From assembly GCF_002335745.1 (NCBI RefSeq), contig NZ_NIST01000001.1, positions 1,894,039-1,958,038 on the forward strand: a stretch of DNA of 64,000 bases, in the 5' to 3' direction. The notes below the pieces were generated by a model that ran no database searches, was not told where the DNA came from, and was given only the letters and a program-made list of their open reading frames with translations. Below, one piece after another: positions 1-8,846 of the stretch. The translations under genes were made by a program, and so were the position numbers. The stretch's first letter is position 1; each line of letters begins with the position of its first letter. Source of the stretch: Evansella halocellulosilytica. GTDB lineage: Bacteria > Bacillota > Bacilli > Bacillales > Salisediminibacteriaceae.

Positions 1-44
1 GTCAAAACTGAGATCAAAAAAATGTAACGTTTTAGTCTCTTCAT
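1..44 (-). CDS. N-terminus of a truncated membrane or secreted protein
   Basis: Fourteen codons running off the left edge, reading MKRLKRYIFLISVL, so a basic stretch followed by a hydrophobic one as in a signal peptide or first membrane segment. An AAAGGAG ribosome site lies 8 bases before the ATG at 44; another ATG at 50 is too close to that site. It is divergent from the ribose operon. The function cannot be judged from this fragment. Confidence 0.5.
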   Translation of the reverse strand, partial: MKRLKRYIFLISVL

Positions 45-299
45 TTTCATTCTCCTTTCTAGCAGTTTGTTTTTTAAAACTTTAATAAATTTCAAATATT
101 TAGACTAATAAAATGTTATTATAGTGACTATGATAAATCAAATAGCAAAAATTAATGAGGACCATAAATATTATTTATGATAGAGATTTAAGACGAAAGG
201 TCCGGAACTAGTTTAAAGTGTACATAACTACTATTTACTAAAGTTTCGTAGAGTCAACTAGAGTTACGATGATGACCAAGGAGTAAAAAAATAAATTAG

Positions 300-328
300 T
301 TGACATTTATGAAGGACAATATTATCAT
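300..328 (+). promoter_or_regulatory. Sigma-A type promoter of the ribose operon
   Basis: TTGACA at 300-305 and TATCAT at 323-328 are separated by exactly 17 bases. The element lies just before the operator and about 40 bases before rbsR, so it should drive rbsRKDACB. Confidence 0.75.
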
Positions 329-332
329 TTTA

Positions 333-346
333 TGTAACCGGTTACA
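333..346 (+). promoter_or_regulatory. Operator for RbsR (LacI family)
   Basis: TGTAACCGGTTACA is a perfect 14-bp palindrome with the central CG typical of LacI-family operators. It begins 4 bases after the -10 box and therefore covers the start of transcription. Repression by RbsR, the first gene of the operon, is the natural reading; CcpA might also recognise it. Confidence 0.75.
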
Positions 347-368
347 CAAAGTTTGAGGCGGGATATTG

Positions 369-1349
369 ATGACGACGATTAGAGATGTTGCGAAACATGC
401 AAATGTATCAGTAGCAACGGTTTCAAGAGTAATAAATAAAAAAGGATATGTGAGTAAAGAGGCTGAAAAAGCAGTATTAGCCTCGATTAAAGAACTAAAT
501 TATCAACCAAATTCAGTTGCGAGATCTCTTTATCATAAAACGTCAGGCATGATCGGATTAATTTTGCCAGACATAACAAACCCTTTTTTTCCGGAGCTGG
601 CTCGTGCGATTGAAGATGTGGCACTGACATACGGTTACACAGTCGTTTTATGTAATACAGATGAAGAAGTCGAAAAAGAGCGTAAATATTTAGACGCGTT
701 AAAGCAAAAGTATGTTGATGGAGTAATTTTAACGACTAATCAGCTCACATTTAACGATTATGAACAATTAGATGTCCCAATCGTTGCACTAGATAGAGTC
801 GTGAGTGAACAAATTCCAACCGTAGTTTCGAAAAACAAAGATGGAGCTATTGAAGCGACAGAACATTTAGTTAAACAAGGATGCCAATTCCTCGCTCATA
901 TTCGCGGACCGAAAGGATTAGGGCCTGCAGATGATCGATACTTAGGATTTAAAGAAGTTGTTGAAAGAAGATGCTTAGCGAATATCGTCATCGAAGCAGA
1001 CTTTCATATTGACGGCTCTGAAAAAGTAACGAGAGAGCTATTAGAAAAACATCCATCTATCGATGGGATCTTTGCTAGCAGTGATGTGACAGCAGCAGGT
1101 GTAATGAAAGCGGCACATACAGTCGGAAAGCGAATTCCAGATGATTTGCAGGTAGTCGGATTTGACGGAATTCCACTAGGTAATATGCTCGTCCCATCAT
1201 TAACGACAGTCGAACAATCGATTTATGAAATGGGTGCTTTATCTGCGAGACTACTAATCAAACAAATTGAGAAAAAACCATTAGAATCGTTCCACTATGA
1301 AGTACCGACAAAGCTTATTGTTCGAGAAACGACGACAGGGAGGGACTGA
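369..1349 (+). CDS. rbsR: LacI-family ribose operon repressor RbsR
   Basis: A 326-residue LacI/GalR repressor. The N-terminal helix-turn-helix (TTIRDVAKHANVSVATVSRV, from residue 2) is followed by the hinge and a periplasmic-binding-protein-like effector domain (LPDITNPFF near 65; FASSDVTAAG near 235; VGFDGIPLG near 265). The ATG at 369 is preferred over the TTG at 366 because GGCGGGA is better spaced from it. It is the first gene of an rbsRKDACB operon and very probably binds the palindrome just upstream, released by ribose or a phosphorylated derivative (known for the family, not shown here). Confidence 0.93.
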   Translation: MTTIRDVAKHANVSVATVSRVINKKGYVSKEAEKAVLASIKELNYQPNSVARSLYHKTSGMIGLILPDITNPFFPELARAIEDVALTYGYTVVLCNTDEEVEKERKYLDALKQKYVDGVILTTNQLTFNDYEQLDVPIVALDRVVSEQIPTVVSKNKDGAIEATEHLVKQGCQFLAHIRGPKGLGPADDRYLGFKEVVERRCLANIVIEADFHIDGSEKVTRELLEKHPSIDGIFASSDVTAAGVMKAAHTVGKRIPDDLQVVGFDGIPLGNMLVPSLTTVEQSIYEMGALSARLLIKQIEKKPLESFHYEVPTKLIVRETTTGRD

Positions 1350-1355
1350 TATACG

Positions 1356-2249
1356 ATGAAGAAACCAACAATTACGGTTATAGGCAGTATTAATATGGAC
1401 ATGGTTACGACAACCGATCAAGTACCAGATCAAGGTGAGACCGTGTTAGGTAAAGCGTTTCAAACCGTTCATGGTGGGAAAGGTGCGAACCAAGCTGTTG
1501 CAGCAGCACGGCTTGGTGCAGACGTTCACATGATCGGCAGAGTAGGAGACGACCCTTTCGGCAGTGTATTAAAGGATGGATTAGAAGTCGAAGGTGTTTC
1601 TACGTCTTGTGTGGAACCGGTTACACACAAAAGTTCCGGAGTCGCATCGATTATATTATCGAACCAAGACAATCGGATTATTGTCACGCCAGGTGCAAAT
1701 AACGATGTTACACCTGAATACGTTCAACAATTTTTAGACGTGATCACGAACAGTGACGTTGTGTTGCTCCAATTTGAAATTCCGTTGAAAACAGTTGAAT
1801 ACGTCCTTCAATTGTGTGAGGAACATGGAGTACCAGTTATTGTAAATCCAGCACCAGCCCAACAGCTGAAGCTAGAAAGCTGGTTAAAGGCAACATGTAT
1901 TACTCCGAATGAATCGGAAAAAAGTCAATTATTTAGCGACTCGATTGACAGTCCATTGTTAGAAAAGTTAATTGTGACGAAAGGAAATGCAGGGGCTGTT
2001 TATTACGAACGTGATAAGGAAATACAAGTTTCGAGTTTTGACGTATCCCCTGTCGATACAACAGGAGCTGGTGATACGTTTAATGGTGCATTCGCATTCG
2101 CGATCGCCCAATCGATGCCGAAACAAAAAGCGTTATTGTTTGCAAATGCAGCAGCCGCGTTATCGGTTGGAAAGTTTGGGGCACAAGGTGGGATGCCAAC
2201 GTTGAAAGAAGTAGAAACGTTTATGACAGAGCGAGGTGCTGACAAATGA
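1356..2249 (+). CDS. rbsK: Ribokinase
   Basis: PfkB-family sugar kinase of 297 residues that phosphorylates ribose to ribose 5-phosphate in the cytoplasm. Visible signatures are the N-terminal GSINMD start, the [15 protein letters not shown] motif near residue 40 (PfkB signature 1) and the [14 protein letters not shown] motif near residue 233 (signature 2, with the catalytic Asp and anion hole). It sits 6 bp after rbsR and overlaps rbsD by 4 bp. A 13-base match to the rbs operator lies inside this gene at 1615-1627. Confidence 0.95.
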   Translation: MKKPTITVIGSINMDMVTTTDQVPDQGETVLGKAFQTVHGGKGANQAVAAARLGADVHMIGRVGDDPFGSVLKDGLEVEGVSTSCVEPVTHKSSGVASIILSNQDNRIIVTPGANNDVTPEYVQQFLDVITNSDVVLLQFEIPLKTVEYVLQLCEEHGVPVIVNPAPAQQLKLESWLKATCITPNESEKSQLFSDSIDSPLLEKLIVTKGNAGAVYYERDKEIQVSSFDVSPVDTTGAGDTFNGAFAFAIAQSMPKQKALLFANAAAALSVGKFGAQGGMPTLKEVETFMTERGADK

Positions 2250-2635
2250 AAAAACAAGGGATGTTGAATCGGGACATTGCAAGAGTTTTAGCAACATTAG
2301 GCCATACCGATCAAGTCGTTATCGCGGACTGTGGCTTGCCGATTCCCGATCATGTCGAATGTATTGATTTGTCATTAAAGCAAGGGTATCCGAGTTTTAT
2401 CGACGTATTAGAAGAACTGCTCGAAGACATGGAAGTAGAAGCATGCATTGCAGCAGAGGAAGTTGTCGATAAAAATGAGCCAGTTCACGAAAAACTGCTC
2501 GCAACATCAATCCCTGTGACATATGTTCCTCATGAGCAATTTAAAAAGGAAACGAGAAATGCGAAGATGATCATTCGTACCGGAGAAAATACTCCTTACG
2601 CGAACGTCATTCTCCAAGCAGGTGTGATCTTCTAG
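2246..2635 (+). CDS. rbsD: D-ribose pyranase RbsD
   Basis: A 129-residue protein of the RbsD/FucU family, which interconverts beta-pyran and beta-furan ribose so that ribokinase receives the usable form. The start [20 protein letters not shown], the DCGLPIP stretch near 28 and the C-terminal [16 protein letters not shown] are typical. The His in TLGHTD near residue 20 is the expected catalytic residue. The ATGA overlap with rbsK indicates translational coupling. Confidence 0.95.
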   Translation: MKKQGMLNRDIARVLATLGHTDQVVIADCGLPIPDHVECIDLSLKQGYPSFIDVLEELLEDMEVEACIAAEEVVDKNEPVHEKLLATSIPVTYVPHEQFKKETRNAKMIIRTGENTPYANVILQAGVIF

Positions 2636-2651
2636 AAACGAGGTGTTAAAC

Positions 2652-4151
2652 ATGATCATTCAAATGCAAGGAATCGATAAGTCGTTTAGTGGAAACCAAG
2701 TGTTAAAAGGCGTGGAATTCTCGTTAGAAAAAGGGGAAATACATGCGCTTATGGGGGAAAACGGGGCTGGCAAGTCGACGCTGATGAAAATTCTTACGGG
2801 GATTTATGAAAAAGACAACGGCACCGTTGAAGTAAAAGGAAAGAACACCGATTACAAGCATCCGAAAGATGCTGAAAAAGACGGGATCGCTGTCATTCAC
2901 CAAGAATTGAACATTCTTCCAGAACTGACAGTAGCAGAAAATCTGTTTTTAGGAAACGAACAGACGGTAGGAAAGACAGGTTGGCTGAAAACGAAAGAAA
3001 TGAACGAGCTGGCTGAAGCAAAAATTGCTGAGCTCGGATTAAACTTAAAAGCAACCGAGCGAGCAGGAAATCTATCAGTCGGGAAGCAGCAAATCATTGA
3101 AATTGCGAAAGCGTTAATGACAAATGCGGATATTATCATTATGGATGAGCCGACTGCTGCCTTAACAGACAGAGAGATTGATACATTGTTCAAAACGGTT
3201 CGTGAGCTGCAAAACAAAGGGGTCTCATTTATTTATATCTCCCATCGAATGGAAGAAATTTTTTCTCTTTGTCAGCGAATTACCGTCCTGAGAGATGGAG
3301 CGTATATCGGCACGAAAGTGATTAAAGAGACGGACTTTGATGAAATTGTGAAAATGATGGTCGGCCGTGAATTAGGAGGTCGTTATCCAGATCATGACTT
3401 AACACCTGGAGACGTAAAATTAGAAGTGAAAAATTTGACGAGAAAAGGTGAGTTTGAAAGCGTTTCCCTCACTGTTCACGAAGGAGAAATTTTGGGCATC
3501 TCAGGATTGATGGGAGCCGGAAGGTCAGAGCTAGTTGAAACGATCTTTGGTTATCGAAAAGCGGATGCCGGAGAACTGTTGATCAATGGGAAAAAACAAG
3601 TTTTCAAAAGTCCAAATCAAGCGATCCAAAAAGGGATTGGTTTTGTCTCTGAAGATCGAAAGTCTAAAGGGTTAATCGTCGATTTTTCGGTGAGAGACAA
3701 TATTAGCTTAACGAATTTATCTGAGATTTCCTCTTCTAGTTGGCTTTCAAGTCAGAGAGAGCTGGAGTTATGCCAAAAGCTTGTCGAAAAACTTAGCATT
3801 AGAACGTCGGGACCTGCACAGCAGGCAAAGTCTTTAAGTGGCGGAAACCAGCAAAAAGTTGTCATCGCCAAATGGCTCGGAACCCGACCGAAAGTATTAA
3901 TTTTGGACGAGCCGACCCGTGGAGTCGATGTCGGAGCGAAAAAAGAAATTTATACGATCATGAATGAGCTAGCGAAAGAAGGAGTGGCAATCATCATGGT
4001 TTCCTCAGAGCTGCCAGAAGTGATCGGGTTAAGTACAAGAGTGGCAGTCATGTTTGAAGGAAAATTGATGAAAATTCTAGACAGAAGCGACTTATCAGAA
4101 GAAAAAATCATGCACTATGCCACAGGAGGGGATAAACATGTTCGACAATAA
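2652..4151 (+). CDS. rbsA: Ribose ABC transporter ATP-binding protein RbsA
   Basis: A 499-residue CUT2 ATPase with two nucleotide-binding domains. The first has Walker A GENGAGKST near 38, signature LSVGKQQ near 142 and Walker B IIMDEPTAALT near 160. The second has the degenerate Walker A GLMGAGRSEL near 290, signature LSGGNQQK near 396 and LILDEPTRGVD near 416. This pair of one canonical and one altered Walker A is usual in RbsA. The ATG at 2652 has AGGTG 6 bases before it and is preferred to the upstream GTG. It powers ribose import with RbsC and RbsB, and overlaps rbsC by 14 bp. Confidence 0.95.
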   Translation: MIIQMQGIDKSFSGNQVLKGVEFSLEKGEIHALMGENGAGKSTLMKILTGIYEKDNGTVEVKGKNTDYKHPKDAEKDGIAVIHQELNILPELTVAENLFLGNEQTVGKTGWLKTKEMNELAEAKIAELGLNLKATERAGNLSVGKQQIIEIAKALMTNADIIIMDEPTAALTDREIDTLFKTVRELQNKGVSFIYISHRMEEIFSLCQRITVLRDGAYIGTKVIKETDFDEIVKMMVGRELGGRYPDHDLTPGDVKLEVKNLTRKGEFESVSLTVHEGEILGISGLMGAGRSELVETIFGYRKADAGELLINGKKQVFKSPNQAIQKGIGFVSEDRKSKGLIVDFSVRDNISLTNLSEISSSSWLSSQRELELCQKLVEKLSIRTSGPAQQAKSLSGGNQQKVVIAKWLGTRPKVLILDEPTRGVDVGAKKEIYTIMNELAKEGVAIIMVSSELPEVIGLSTRVAVMFEGKLMKILDRSDLSEEKIMHYATGGDKHVRQ

Positions 4152-5082
4152 AAGGTTGAATTCACTGTTATCGACGATTGGTCCCTTTATCGGACTGTTG
4201 CTCATTATCATCATTATTACGATATTAAACCCAAGCTTTTTAAGTTTTTCAAACATTTTAAACGTACTGAGACAAGTATCGATAAATGCACTTATTGCCT
4301 TTGGAATGACCTTCGTTATTTTAACCGGTGGAATCGATTTATCAGTTGGTGCAATACTTGCGTTTTCCGGTGCAGTGACCGCAACGTTAATGGCATCAGG
4401 AGTCGATCCAATACTAGCGATGCTTATTGGTTTATTAGTAGGAGCCATTTTAGGTGCGATTAACGGTTTCATTATTGCGAAAGGAAAAGTAGCTCCGTTT
4501 ATTGCGACGCTTGCAACAATGACGATTTATCGAGGATTGACGTTAATGTTTACGGACGGCCGTCCTGTTTCTGGATTAGGAGAGTCAGCGATTTTCGAAA
4601 TGCTCGGCCGGGGATATTTCTTCGGAGTTCCTGTTCCGGCAATGACGATGATGATCAGCTTTCTCGTATTGTATTTAATCTTAAAGAAAACGACATTTGG
4701 TCGTCGTGTTTATGCGGTTGGTGGAAATGAAGAAGCATCGATTTTGTCAGGAATTAAAGTTGACCGGATTAAAATTTATGTCTACTCCCTAACCGGATTT
4801 TTATCGGCATTAGCGGGAATTATTTTAACATCTCGTCTTAATTCAGCACAGCCGACAGCTGGTACGATGTATGAGCTCGATGCGATTGCTGCGGTTGTGT
4901 TAGGTGGAACGAGTTTAACAGGTGGACGTGGTTGGATCGTCGGTACCTTAATCGGTGCCTTGATCATAGGGGTCTTAAATAATGGCCTCAATTTACTGGG
5001 AGTGAGCTCTTTCTTCCAGCAAGTAGTTAAAGGTAGTGTCATCTTGTTAGCGGTACTATTGGACCGCAAAAAAAATGCATAA
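4138..5082 (+). CDS. rbsC: Ribose ABC transporter permease RbsC
   Basis: A 314-residue BPD_transp_2 permease, almost entirely hydrophobic with about 8-10 membrane segments. The family stretch GGIDLSVGAILAFSG lies near residue 65, and the conserved AIAAVVLGGTSLTGGRG loop near 255. The ATG at 4138 follows AGGAGGG with good spacing; an in-frame ATG at 4117 lies before that ribosome site inside rbsA and is less likely. Forms the membrane channel with RbsA. Confidence 0.95.
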   Translation: MFDNKRLNSLLSTIGPFIGLLLIIIIITILNPSFLSFSNILNVLRQVSINALIAFGMTFVILTGGIDLSVGAILAFSGAVTATLMASGVDPILAMLIGLLVGAILGAINGFIIAKGKVAPFIATLATMTIYRGLTLMFTDGRPVSGLGESAIFEMLGRGYFFGVPVPAMTMMISFLVLYLILKKTTFGRRVYAVGGNEEASILSGIKVDRIKIYVYSLTGFLSALAGIILTSRLNSAQPTAGTMYELDAIAAVVLGGTSLTGGRGWIVGTLIGALIIGVLNNGLNLLGVSSFFQQVVKGSVILLAVLLDRKKNA

Positions 5083-5098
5083 CAAAGGGGAGATTACA

Positions 5099-6025
5099 AT
5101 GAAAAAAGGATTATGGTTTATGATGGTTGGTTTACTCGCACTTGTCATGATGGCATGCTCAACAGAGCCGCCAACAAGCGACGGAGAAAATAATGGTGAT
5201 GGAGATGTGGACGGTGAATTTACAGTCGGCTTCTCGATCTCTACATTGAACAATCCATTCTTCGTAACATTGCAAGAAGGAGCCGAGGAAAAAGCAGAAG
5301 AATTGGGCATTGACTTAATCATGGTAGACGCTCAAGATGATGATGCGAAACAAATTAATGACGTTGAAGATTTAATTCAACGTGGCGTCGATTTAATTCT
5401 CATTAATCCAACAGACTCTTCATCTGTTATTTCAGCAATTGAATCTGCAAATGCAGCTGACATTCCAGTCATTACGGTCGATCGCGGAGCAGATGGCGGG
5501 GACGTTGTTTCACACATTGCTTCCGATAATGTTGCAGGCGGAGAAATGGCAGGAGAATTACTCGCAGAATTAGTCGGTGAAGGTGAAGAAGTGGCTGAAC
5601 TTGAAGGAATTCCAGGTTCATCTGCAGCTCGTGAAAGAGGAGAAGGCTTCCATAACGTTGCAGCAGATTCATTAGACGTCGTCACTTCTCAAACGGCAAA
5701 CTTTAATCGTGCAGAAGGCTTAACCGTAATGGAGAACATTTTGCAAAGTAATCCAGATATTAAAGGTGTATTTGCCCATAATGATGAGATGGCACTTGGA
5801 GCATTAGAAGCTGTTGAAGGTTCAGGAAACGATGAACTCGTCATTATCGGTTTCGATGCGACAGATGACGCTGTTGAAGCAGTAGAAGCAGGAAGACTAG
5901 CTGGTACAGTTGCTCAGCAGCCAACGCTAATTGGTGAAGAATCAGTTGAAGCCGCTGTGGCGTTGCTTAGTGACGAGTCGATTGAAGACTTCATCCCAGT
6001 TGAATTAGAATTAATAACAAACTAA
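5099..6025 (+). CDS. rbsB: Ribose-binding lipoprotein RbsB
   Basis: A 308-residue substrate-binding protein, membrane-anchored outside the cell. The signal peptide ends in a lipobox, MMAC, with the lipid-modified Cys near residue 19, followed by an acidic linker. The mature part is a periplasmic-binding-protein type 1 fold (GFSISTLNNPFFVTLQEGA near 45; AHNDEMALGALEAV near 230; FDATDDAVEAV near 255). The ATG at 5099 follows GGGGAG; the ATG at 5075 lies inside rbsC. Last gene of the operon, followed by a terminator. Confidence 0.95.
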   Translation: MKKGLWFMMVGLLALVMMACSTEPPTSDGENNGDGDVDGEFTVGFSISTLNNPFFVTLQEGAEEKAEELGIDLIMVDAQDDDAKQINDVEDLIQRGVDLILINPTDSSSVISAIESANAADIPVITVDRGADGGDVVSHIASDNVAGGEMAGELLAELVGEGEEVAELEGIPGSSAARERGEGFHNVAADSLDVVTSQTANFNRAEGLTVMENILQSNPDIKGVFAHNDEMALGALEAVEGSGNDELVIIGFDATDDAVEAVEAGRLAGTVAQQPTLIGEESVEAAVALLSDESIEDFIPVELELITN

Positions 6026-6030
6026 AATAA

Positions 6031-6064
6031 AAACGAGTCCGGTATTTGTCGGGCTCGTTTTTAT
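6031..6064 (+). terminator. Rho-independent terminator of the ribose operon
   Basis: ACGAGTCCG and CGGGCTCGT form a 9-bp stem (one G-T pair) around an 8-base loop, followed by TTTTTATTT. It begins a few bases after the rbsB stop codon. Confidence 0.85.
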
Positions 6065-6082
6065 TTAAAAGTGACGACCTCG

Positions 6083-6845
6083 AAAGCGATGCGGAGAAGT
6101 TGCGTCAAAGCAAGTAGAAGTTGCGTCCAAACGAAGAGTTGTTGCGTCGAAGAGCGGAGAAGTTGCGTCCAAACGAAAAGTTGTTGCGCCAAAGCAAGTA
6201 GAAGTTGCGTCCAAACGAAAAGTTGTTGCGTCAAAGCAAGTAGAAGTTGCGTCCAAACGAAGAGTTGTTGCGTCGAAGAGCGGAGAAGTTGCGTCCAAAC
6301 GAAAAGTTGTTGCGCCAAAGCAAGTAGAAGTTGCGTCCAAACGAAGAGTTGTTGCGCCAAAGCAAGTAGAAGTTGCGTCCAAACGAAAAGTTGTTGCGTC
6401 AAAGCAAGTAGAAGTTGCGTCCAACCGAAGAGTTGTTGCGTCGAAGAGCGGAGAAGTTGCGTCCAAACGAAAAGTTGTTGCGCCAAAGCAAGTAGAAGTT
6501 GCGTCCAAACGAAAAGTTGTTGCGCCAAAGCAAGTAGAAGGTGCGTCCAAACGAGGAGTTGTTGCGCCAAAGCAAGTAGAAGTTGCGTCCAAACGAAGAG
6601 TTGTTGCGTCGAAGAGCGGAGAAGTTGCGTCCAAACGAAAAGTTGTTGCGCCAAAGCAAGTAGAAGTTGCGTCCAAACGAAAAGTTGTTGCGCCAAAGCA
6701 AGTAGAAGTTGCGTCCAAACGAAAAGTTGTTGCGTCGAAGCAAGTAGAAGTTGCGTCCAAACGAAAAGTTGTTGCGCCATAGCAAGTAGAAGTTGCGTCC
6801 AAGAGCGGAGAAGTTGCGGCGAAACTCAGAGTACCTACGACGAAA
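6083..6845. repeat. Tandem 21-bp repeat array, family A, copy 1 (about 34 units)
   Basis: Units with the core GAAGTTGCGTC repeat about every 21 bp. Two versions alternate, AGAAGTTGCGTCCAAACG and AGTTGTTGCGCCAAAGCAAG, giving a 42-bp dimer. Because 21 is a multiple of three, all frames stay open over long distances; the resulting reading frames (KSCCVEASRS, RNFSALRRN and similar) are low-complexity and I do not treat them as genes. The left border resembles copy 3 (GATG..GCGG then GAAGTTGCGTC) and the right border ends in TACGACGAAACG. It lies between rbsB and the CHY protein gene. Confidence 0.9.
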
Positions 6846-6867
6846 CGAAAAAAGGAGGCATACAACA

Positions 6868-7218
6868 TTGAACATTCACGGAGTGCATGTAGTTGGTAAA
6901 AAGGTCGACAATGAAACTCGCTGCGAACATTACAAAAGTGAGATTGATCGTATCGCGATAAAATTTAAATGCTGTCATACATATTATCCGTGCTATACCT
7001 GTCATGAAGAATTAGCCGATCATCCGCCTGAGAGGTGGAAGCAAGATGAGTTTAATGAGAAAGCCATTCTGTGCGGAGCATGTGGAACAGAGATAACGAT
7101 AAATGAGTACATGCAAGCACAATCTGTATGTCCTCATTGTCAAGCAGCGTTTAATCCAAAGTGTGCATCTCATTTCCATCTCTATTTTGACGTTAATATG
7201 GCATGTGATAAATATTAA
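6868..7218 (+). CDS. CHY-type zinc-finger protein
   Basis: A 116-residue protein matching the CHY zinc-finger family: VDNETRCEHY near residue 12, CCHTYYPCYTCHEEL near 34, then CGACG near 70 and CPHCQAAFNPKC near 88. These supply many Cys/His ligands for several zinc ions. The precise role of the bacterial single-domain versions is not known to me; related eukaryotic domains occur in Hot13 and in ubiquitin ligases. The TTG start at 6868 follows AAAGGAGG by 9 bases. The gene directly follows repeat array A1, which may form part of its untranslated leader. Confidence 0.85.
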   Translation: MNIHGVHVVGKKVDNETRCEHYKSEIDRIAIKFKCCHTYYPCYTCHEELADHPPERWKQDEFNEKAILCGACGTEITINEYMQAQSVCPHCQAAFNPKCASHFHLYFDVNMACDKY

Positions 7219-7266
7219 GGCTACGAGTCGATTTCATACAATTTATGAAATCGCAACTGTAGCCTT
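7217..7266 (+). terminator. Long hairpin after the CHY gene
   Basis: AAGGCTAC (7217) pairs with GTAGCCTT (7259), and inside it CGATTTCATA pairs with TATGAAATCG around a 5-base loop. It overlaps the stop codon region. There is no clear T run, so termination is likely but not certain; it could also protect the transcript end. Confidence 0.6.
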
Positions 7267-7679
7267 AAACACCGCTTATAAAAAATTGATTGAAATTTCT
7301 TTCAAATACTAATGACAAAAGTAGGGAAGGATTTGTGATAAGCGAATGTGGAAAAACGATATGGGTCAACGGAAGACTGTAAATTAAACTCAAGTGTGAT
7401 AAAAATGTTCAGCACACGTGCTGTCGTCAAATTTTTATTTAGAACGACTTATACAGAAGACCATAAGTAAATGAAAAGATGGTGCCCCTTTCATTTTGAC
7501 CTTCGAAAAATCGTTCTTATCGTTATATCTATTTCAATACATGATCTTGTAAAAGGATTTTTTCTCCATAGACAAAAGATGATTGGATCCAAAATTCTCT
7601 TTAGATAGTGCCAAACGACGAAACATAGCTTGGTACGGTCAAATGAACTTTTTCTGGACTTCGATTTATAACTTGTCTT
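7267..7679. other. Region without a recognisable gene
   Basis: About 400 bases with stops in all frames. A short palindrome AGCACACGTGCT lies near 7414. I see no homology that I recognise; it may be the remains of a decayed gene. Confidence 0.5.
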
Positions 7680-7790
7680 TCAAGGCTGATTCTCTTCTTG
7701 TTTCTTCACTTTCTTTTTATTTGACTTTGTTACCATCATGCGACCATTTCCAATGCGATTTTCATTTTTCAAGGTCTTTGACTTAGGCAT
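7680..7790 (-). CDS. Possible small basic protein, 36 residues
   Basis: An ATG at 7790 follows GGGGGGTGG with good spacing on the minus strand and opens a 36-residue frame, MPKSKTLKNENRIGNG at its start, rich in Lys and ending in EENQP. I do not recognise it. The strong ribosome site is the main support; composition suggests a nucleic-acid-binding or spore-type small protein, but that is only a guess. Confidence 0.35.
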   Translation of the reverse strand: MPKSKTLKNENRIGNGRMMVTKSNKKKVKKQEENQP

Positions 7791-7921
7791 TGTACCACCC
7801 CCCGATACAAAAGATGCATTAGAAAATACTCGATAAAGAGTCTTTTGAAGCACTCTTTCCGCACACGTTGCATACCCTATAGTGCAAACGTTTTTAGCCA
7901 AACGTTTAATCCGGGGCATCG

Positions 7922-8134
7922 TTATAAGACGATGCTTTGGATGCCTGAAGCTTCGACGACAATCGCTACATTATCATTGAAAAAATAAGCTAAATTTTTT
8001 TCTTTATTATAGTTAGAGAAGTAAATATCGTTGTACTCTTTTCCATTACAGATAAGAGTCTCTATCGGTGTACCAGGATCTAAGGTATTCAAAATCTCCA
8101 CTATCCCGCCTTTTTCCCGATAAACTTCTGACAT
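7922..8134 (-). CDS. Hypothetical 70-residue protein
   Basis: Begins at an ATG preceded by AAAAGGAGGG with ideal spacing. The sequence starts MSEVYREKGGIVEILNTLDP and has alternating hydrophobic stretches (NLAYFFNDNVAIVVEAS near 46-62), which look like beta strands. No membrane segment or catalytic motif is apparent. I do not recognise the family. It stands alone on the minus strand upstream of, and divergent from, the SAM-riboswitch operon. Confidence 0.65.
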   Translation of the reverse strand: MSEVYREKGGIVEILNTLDPGTPIETLICNGKEYNDIYFSNYNKEKNLAYFFNDNVAIVVEASGIQSIVL

Positions 8135-8435
8135 GTTTATCCCTCCTTTTAGTAGCGTTAATACAATTTATGTGAGAAAGTGATAAAGTGTTTGGACAAC
8201 CGTTTCCATTTCAAGCAAAAAAGGCTTGCCATTTTCTTATATATCTGTATTGATAGATTTGAAAAAAATTTTCTATGATACTTGAGAGTCAGAGAATCCG
8301 AAGAAGCGAAAAAAGAAGGTGAAGATGTTATAAAACGTTGAAGGAAGCCATCTGTCTCCAATTACAACCTGTATTATTGGAATTTTTTGACGGATGAAAA
8401 ATATATGCTAGACTAAGTTTTAAATTAAATAAATG

Positions 8436-8545
8436 AATTCTTATCTAGAGAGGTGGAGGGACTGACCCTATGAGGCCTCGGCAACCACGGTGCCAATTTC
8501 AGAAGAGTCTAACTAGATTCCGAAGGTAAAGAGCAGCTTTTTATG
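8436..8545 (+). promoter_or_regulatory. SAM-I riboswitch (S-box leader)
   Basis: The conserved S-box core is clear: TTATCTAGAGAGGTGGAGGG, then ACTGACCC, ATGAGGCC, CGGCAACCACGGTGCC, and a 3' half with GAAGGTAAAGAG closing helix P1 (TTATC 8441-8445 with GGTAA 8525-8529). S-boxes turn expression on when S-adenosylmethionine is scarce. It precedes a broken sulfur-scavenging-type operon, so the switch now controls mainly pseudogenes. Confidence 0.88.
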
Positions 8546-8551
8546 TGATCA

Positions 8552-8590
8552 ATCCCTTTTCTCATCTAATGAGAGATGGGGTTTTTTAAG
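8552..8590 (+). terminator. Riboswitch expression-platform terminator
   Basis: TCTCAT and ATGAGA pair around CTA, extended outward by CCC with GGG, followed by TTTTTT. It lies directly after the SAM aptamer and is the expected off-state terminator. Confidence 0.8.
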
Positions 8591-8593
8591 ATT

Positions 8594-8827
8594 GCTAAAG
8601 ATGACTACTTAATGGAATCAACGAAAGGTCAATCAGGTATGTGGGCAAACTCAACATTTAAAGATCTCGTTCATTATAATGACGGCTTTAAAACCGGACT
8701 AATAGGTACCGCAGAACAATTGGCCGACCGGATTATTGAGCTGAAAAAAATGGTGCTGACCTCGTTTTGGCTGGTCACTTGCATTACGAGGGTCATCCCT
8801 CTCGTCAAAGAAAAAAATTTACAATAG
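8594..8827 (+). pseudogene. Remnant of an LLM-class flavin-dependent monooxygenase
   Basis: Only the C-terminal part remains. GQSGMWANSTFKDLVHYNDG and FKTGLIGTAEQLADRIIELK read in one frame. The family continuation GADLVLAGHLHYE then appears in the +1 frame, and RVIPLVKEKN returns to the first frame, so there are two compensating indels and a short loss. The nominal ATG at 8576 lies inside the riboswitch terminator and has no ribosome site, so about two thirds of the gene is missing. The family includes dimethylsulfone and alkanesulfonate monooxygenases (SfnG/SsuD type), which fits S-box control and the FMN reductase behind it. Confidence 0.75.
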
Positions 8828-8846
8828 AAAAAGGTGCAATTACGAT

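Noticed and set aside
6083-6845. CRISPR array
   Set aside because: Units are contiguous 21-mers without unique spacers of constant length, and no cas gene is present in the window.
6061-6875. Long reading frames in several frames on both strands (up to 267 codons) in repeat array A1
   Set aside because: The unit length of 21 is divisible by three, so open frames arise in every phase; the products are low-complexity, with no ribosome sites and no coding bias.
7680-7919. 79-codon minus-strand frame as one gene
   Set aside because: The upstream half has no ribosome site or recognisable sequence; only the 36-codon part after the G-rich site at about 7795 is plausible.
8158-8361. 67-codon minus-strand frame
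   Set aside because: No ribosome site, no recognisable sequence and position before the riboswitch promoter region.
8576-8593. ATG at 8576 as the start of the flavin monooxygenase gene
   Set aside because: It lies within the riboswitch terminator stem, has no ribosome site and would begin in the middle of the family sequence.
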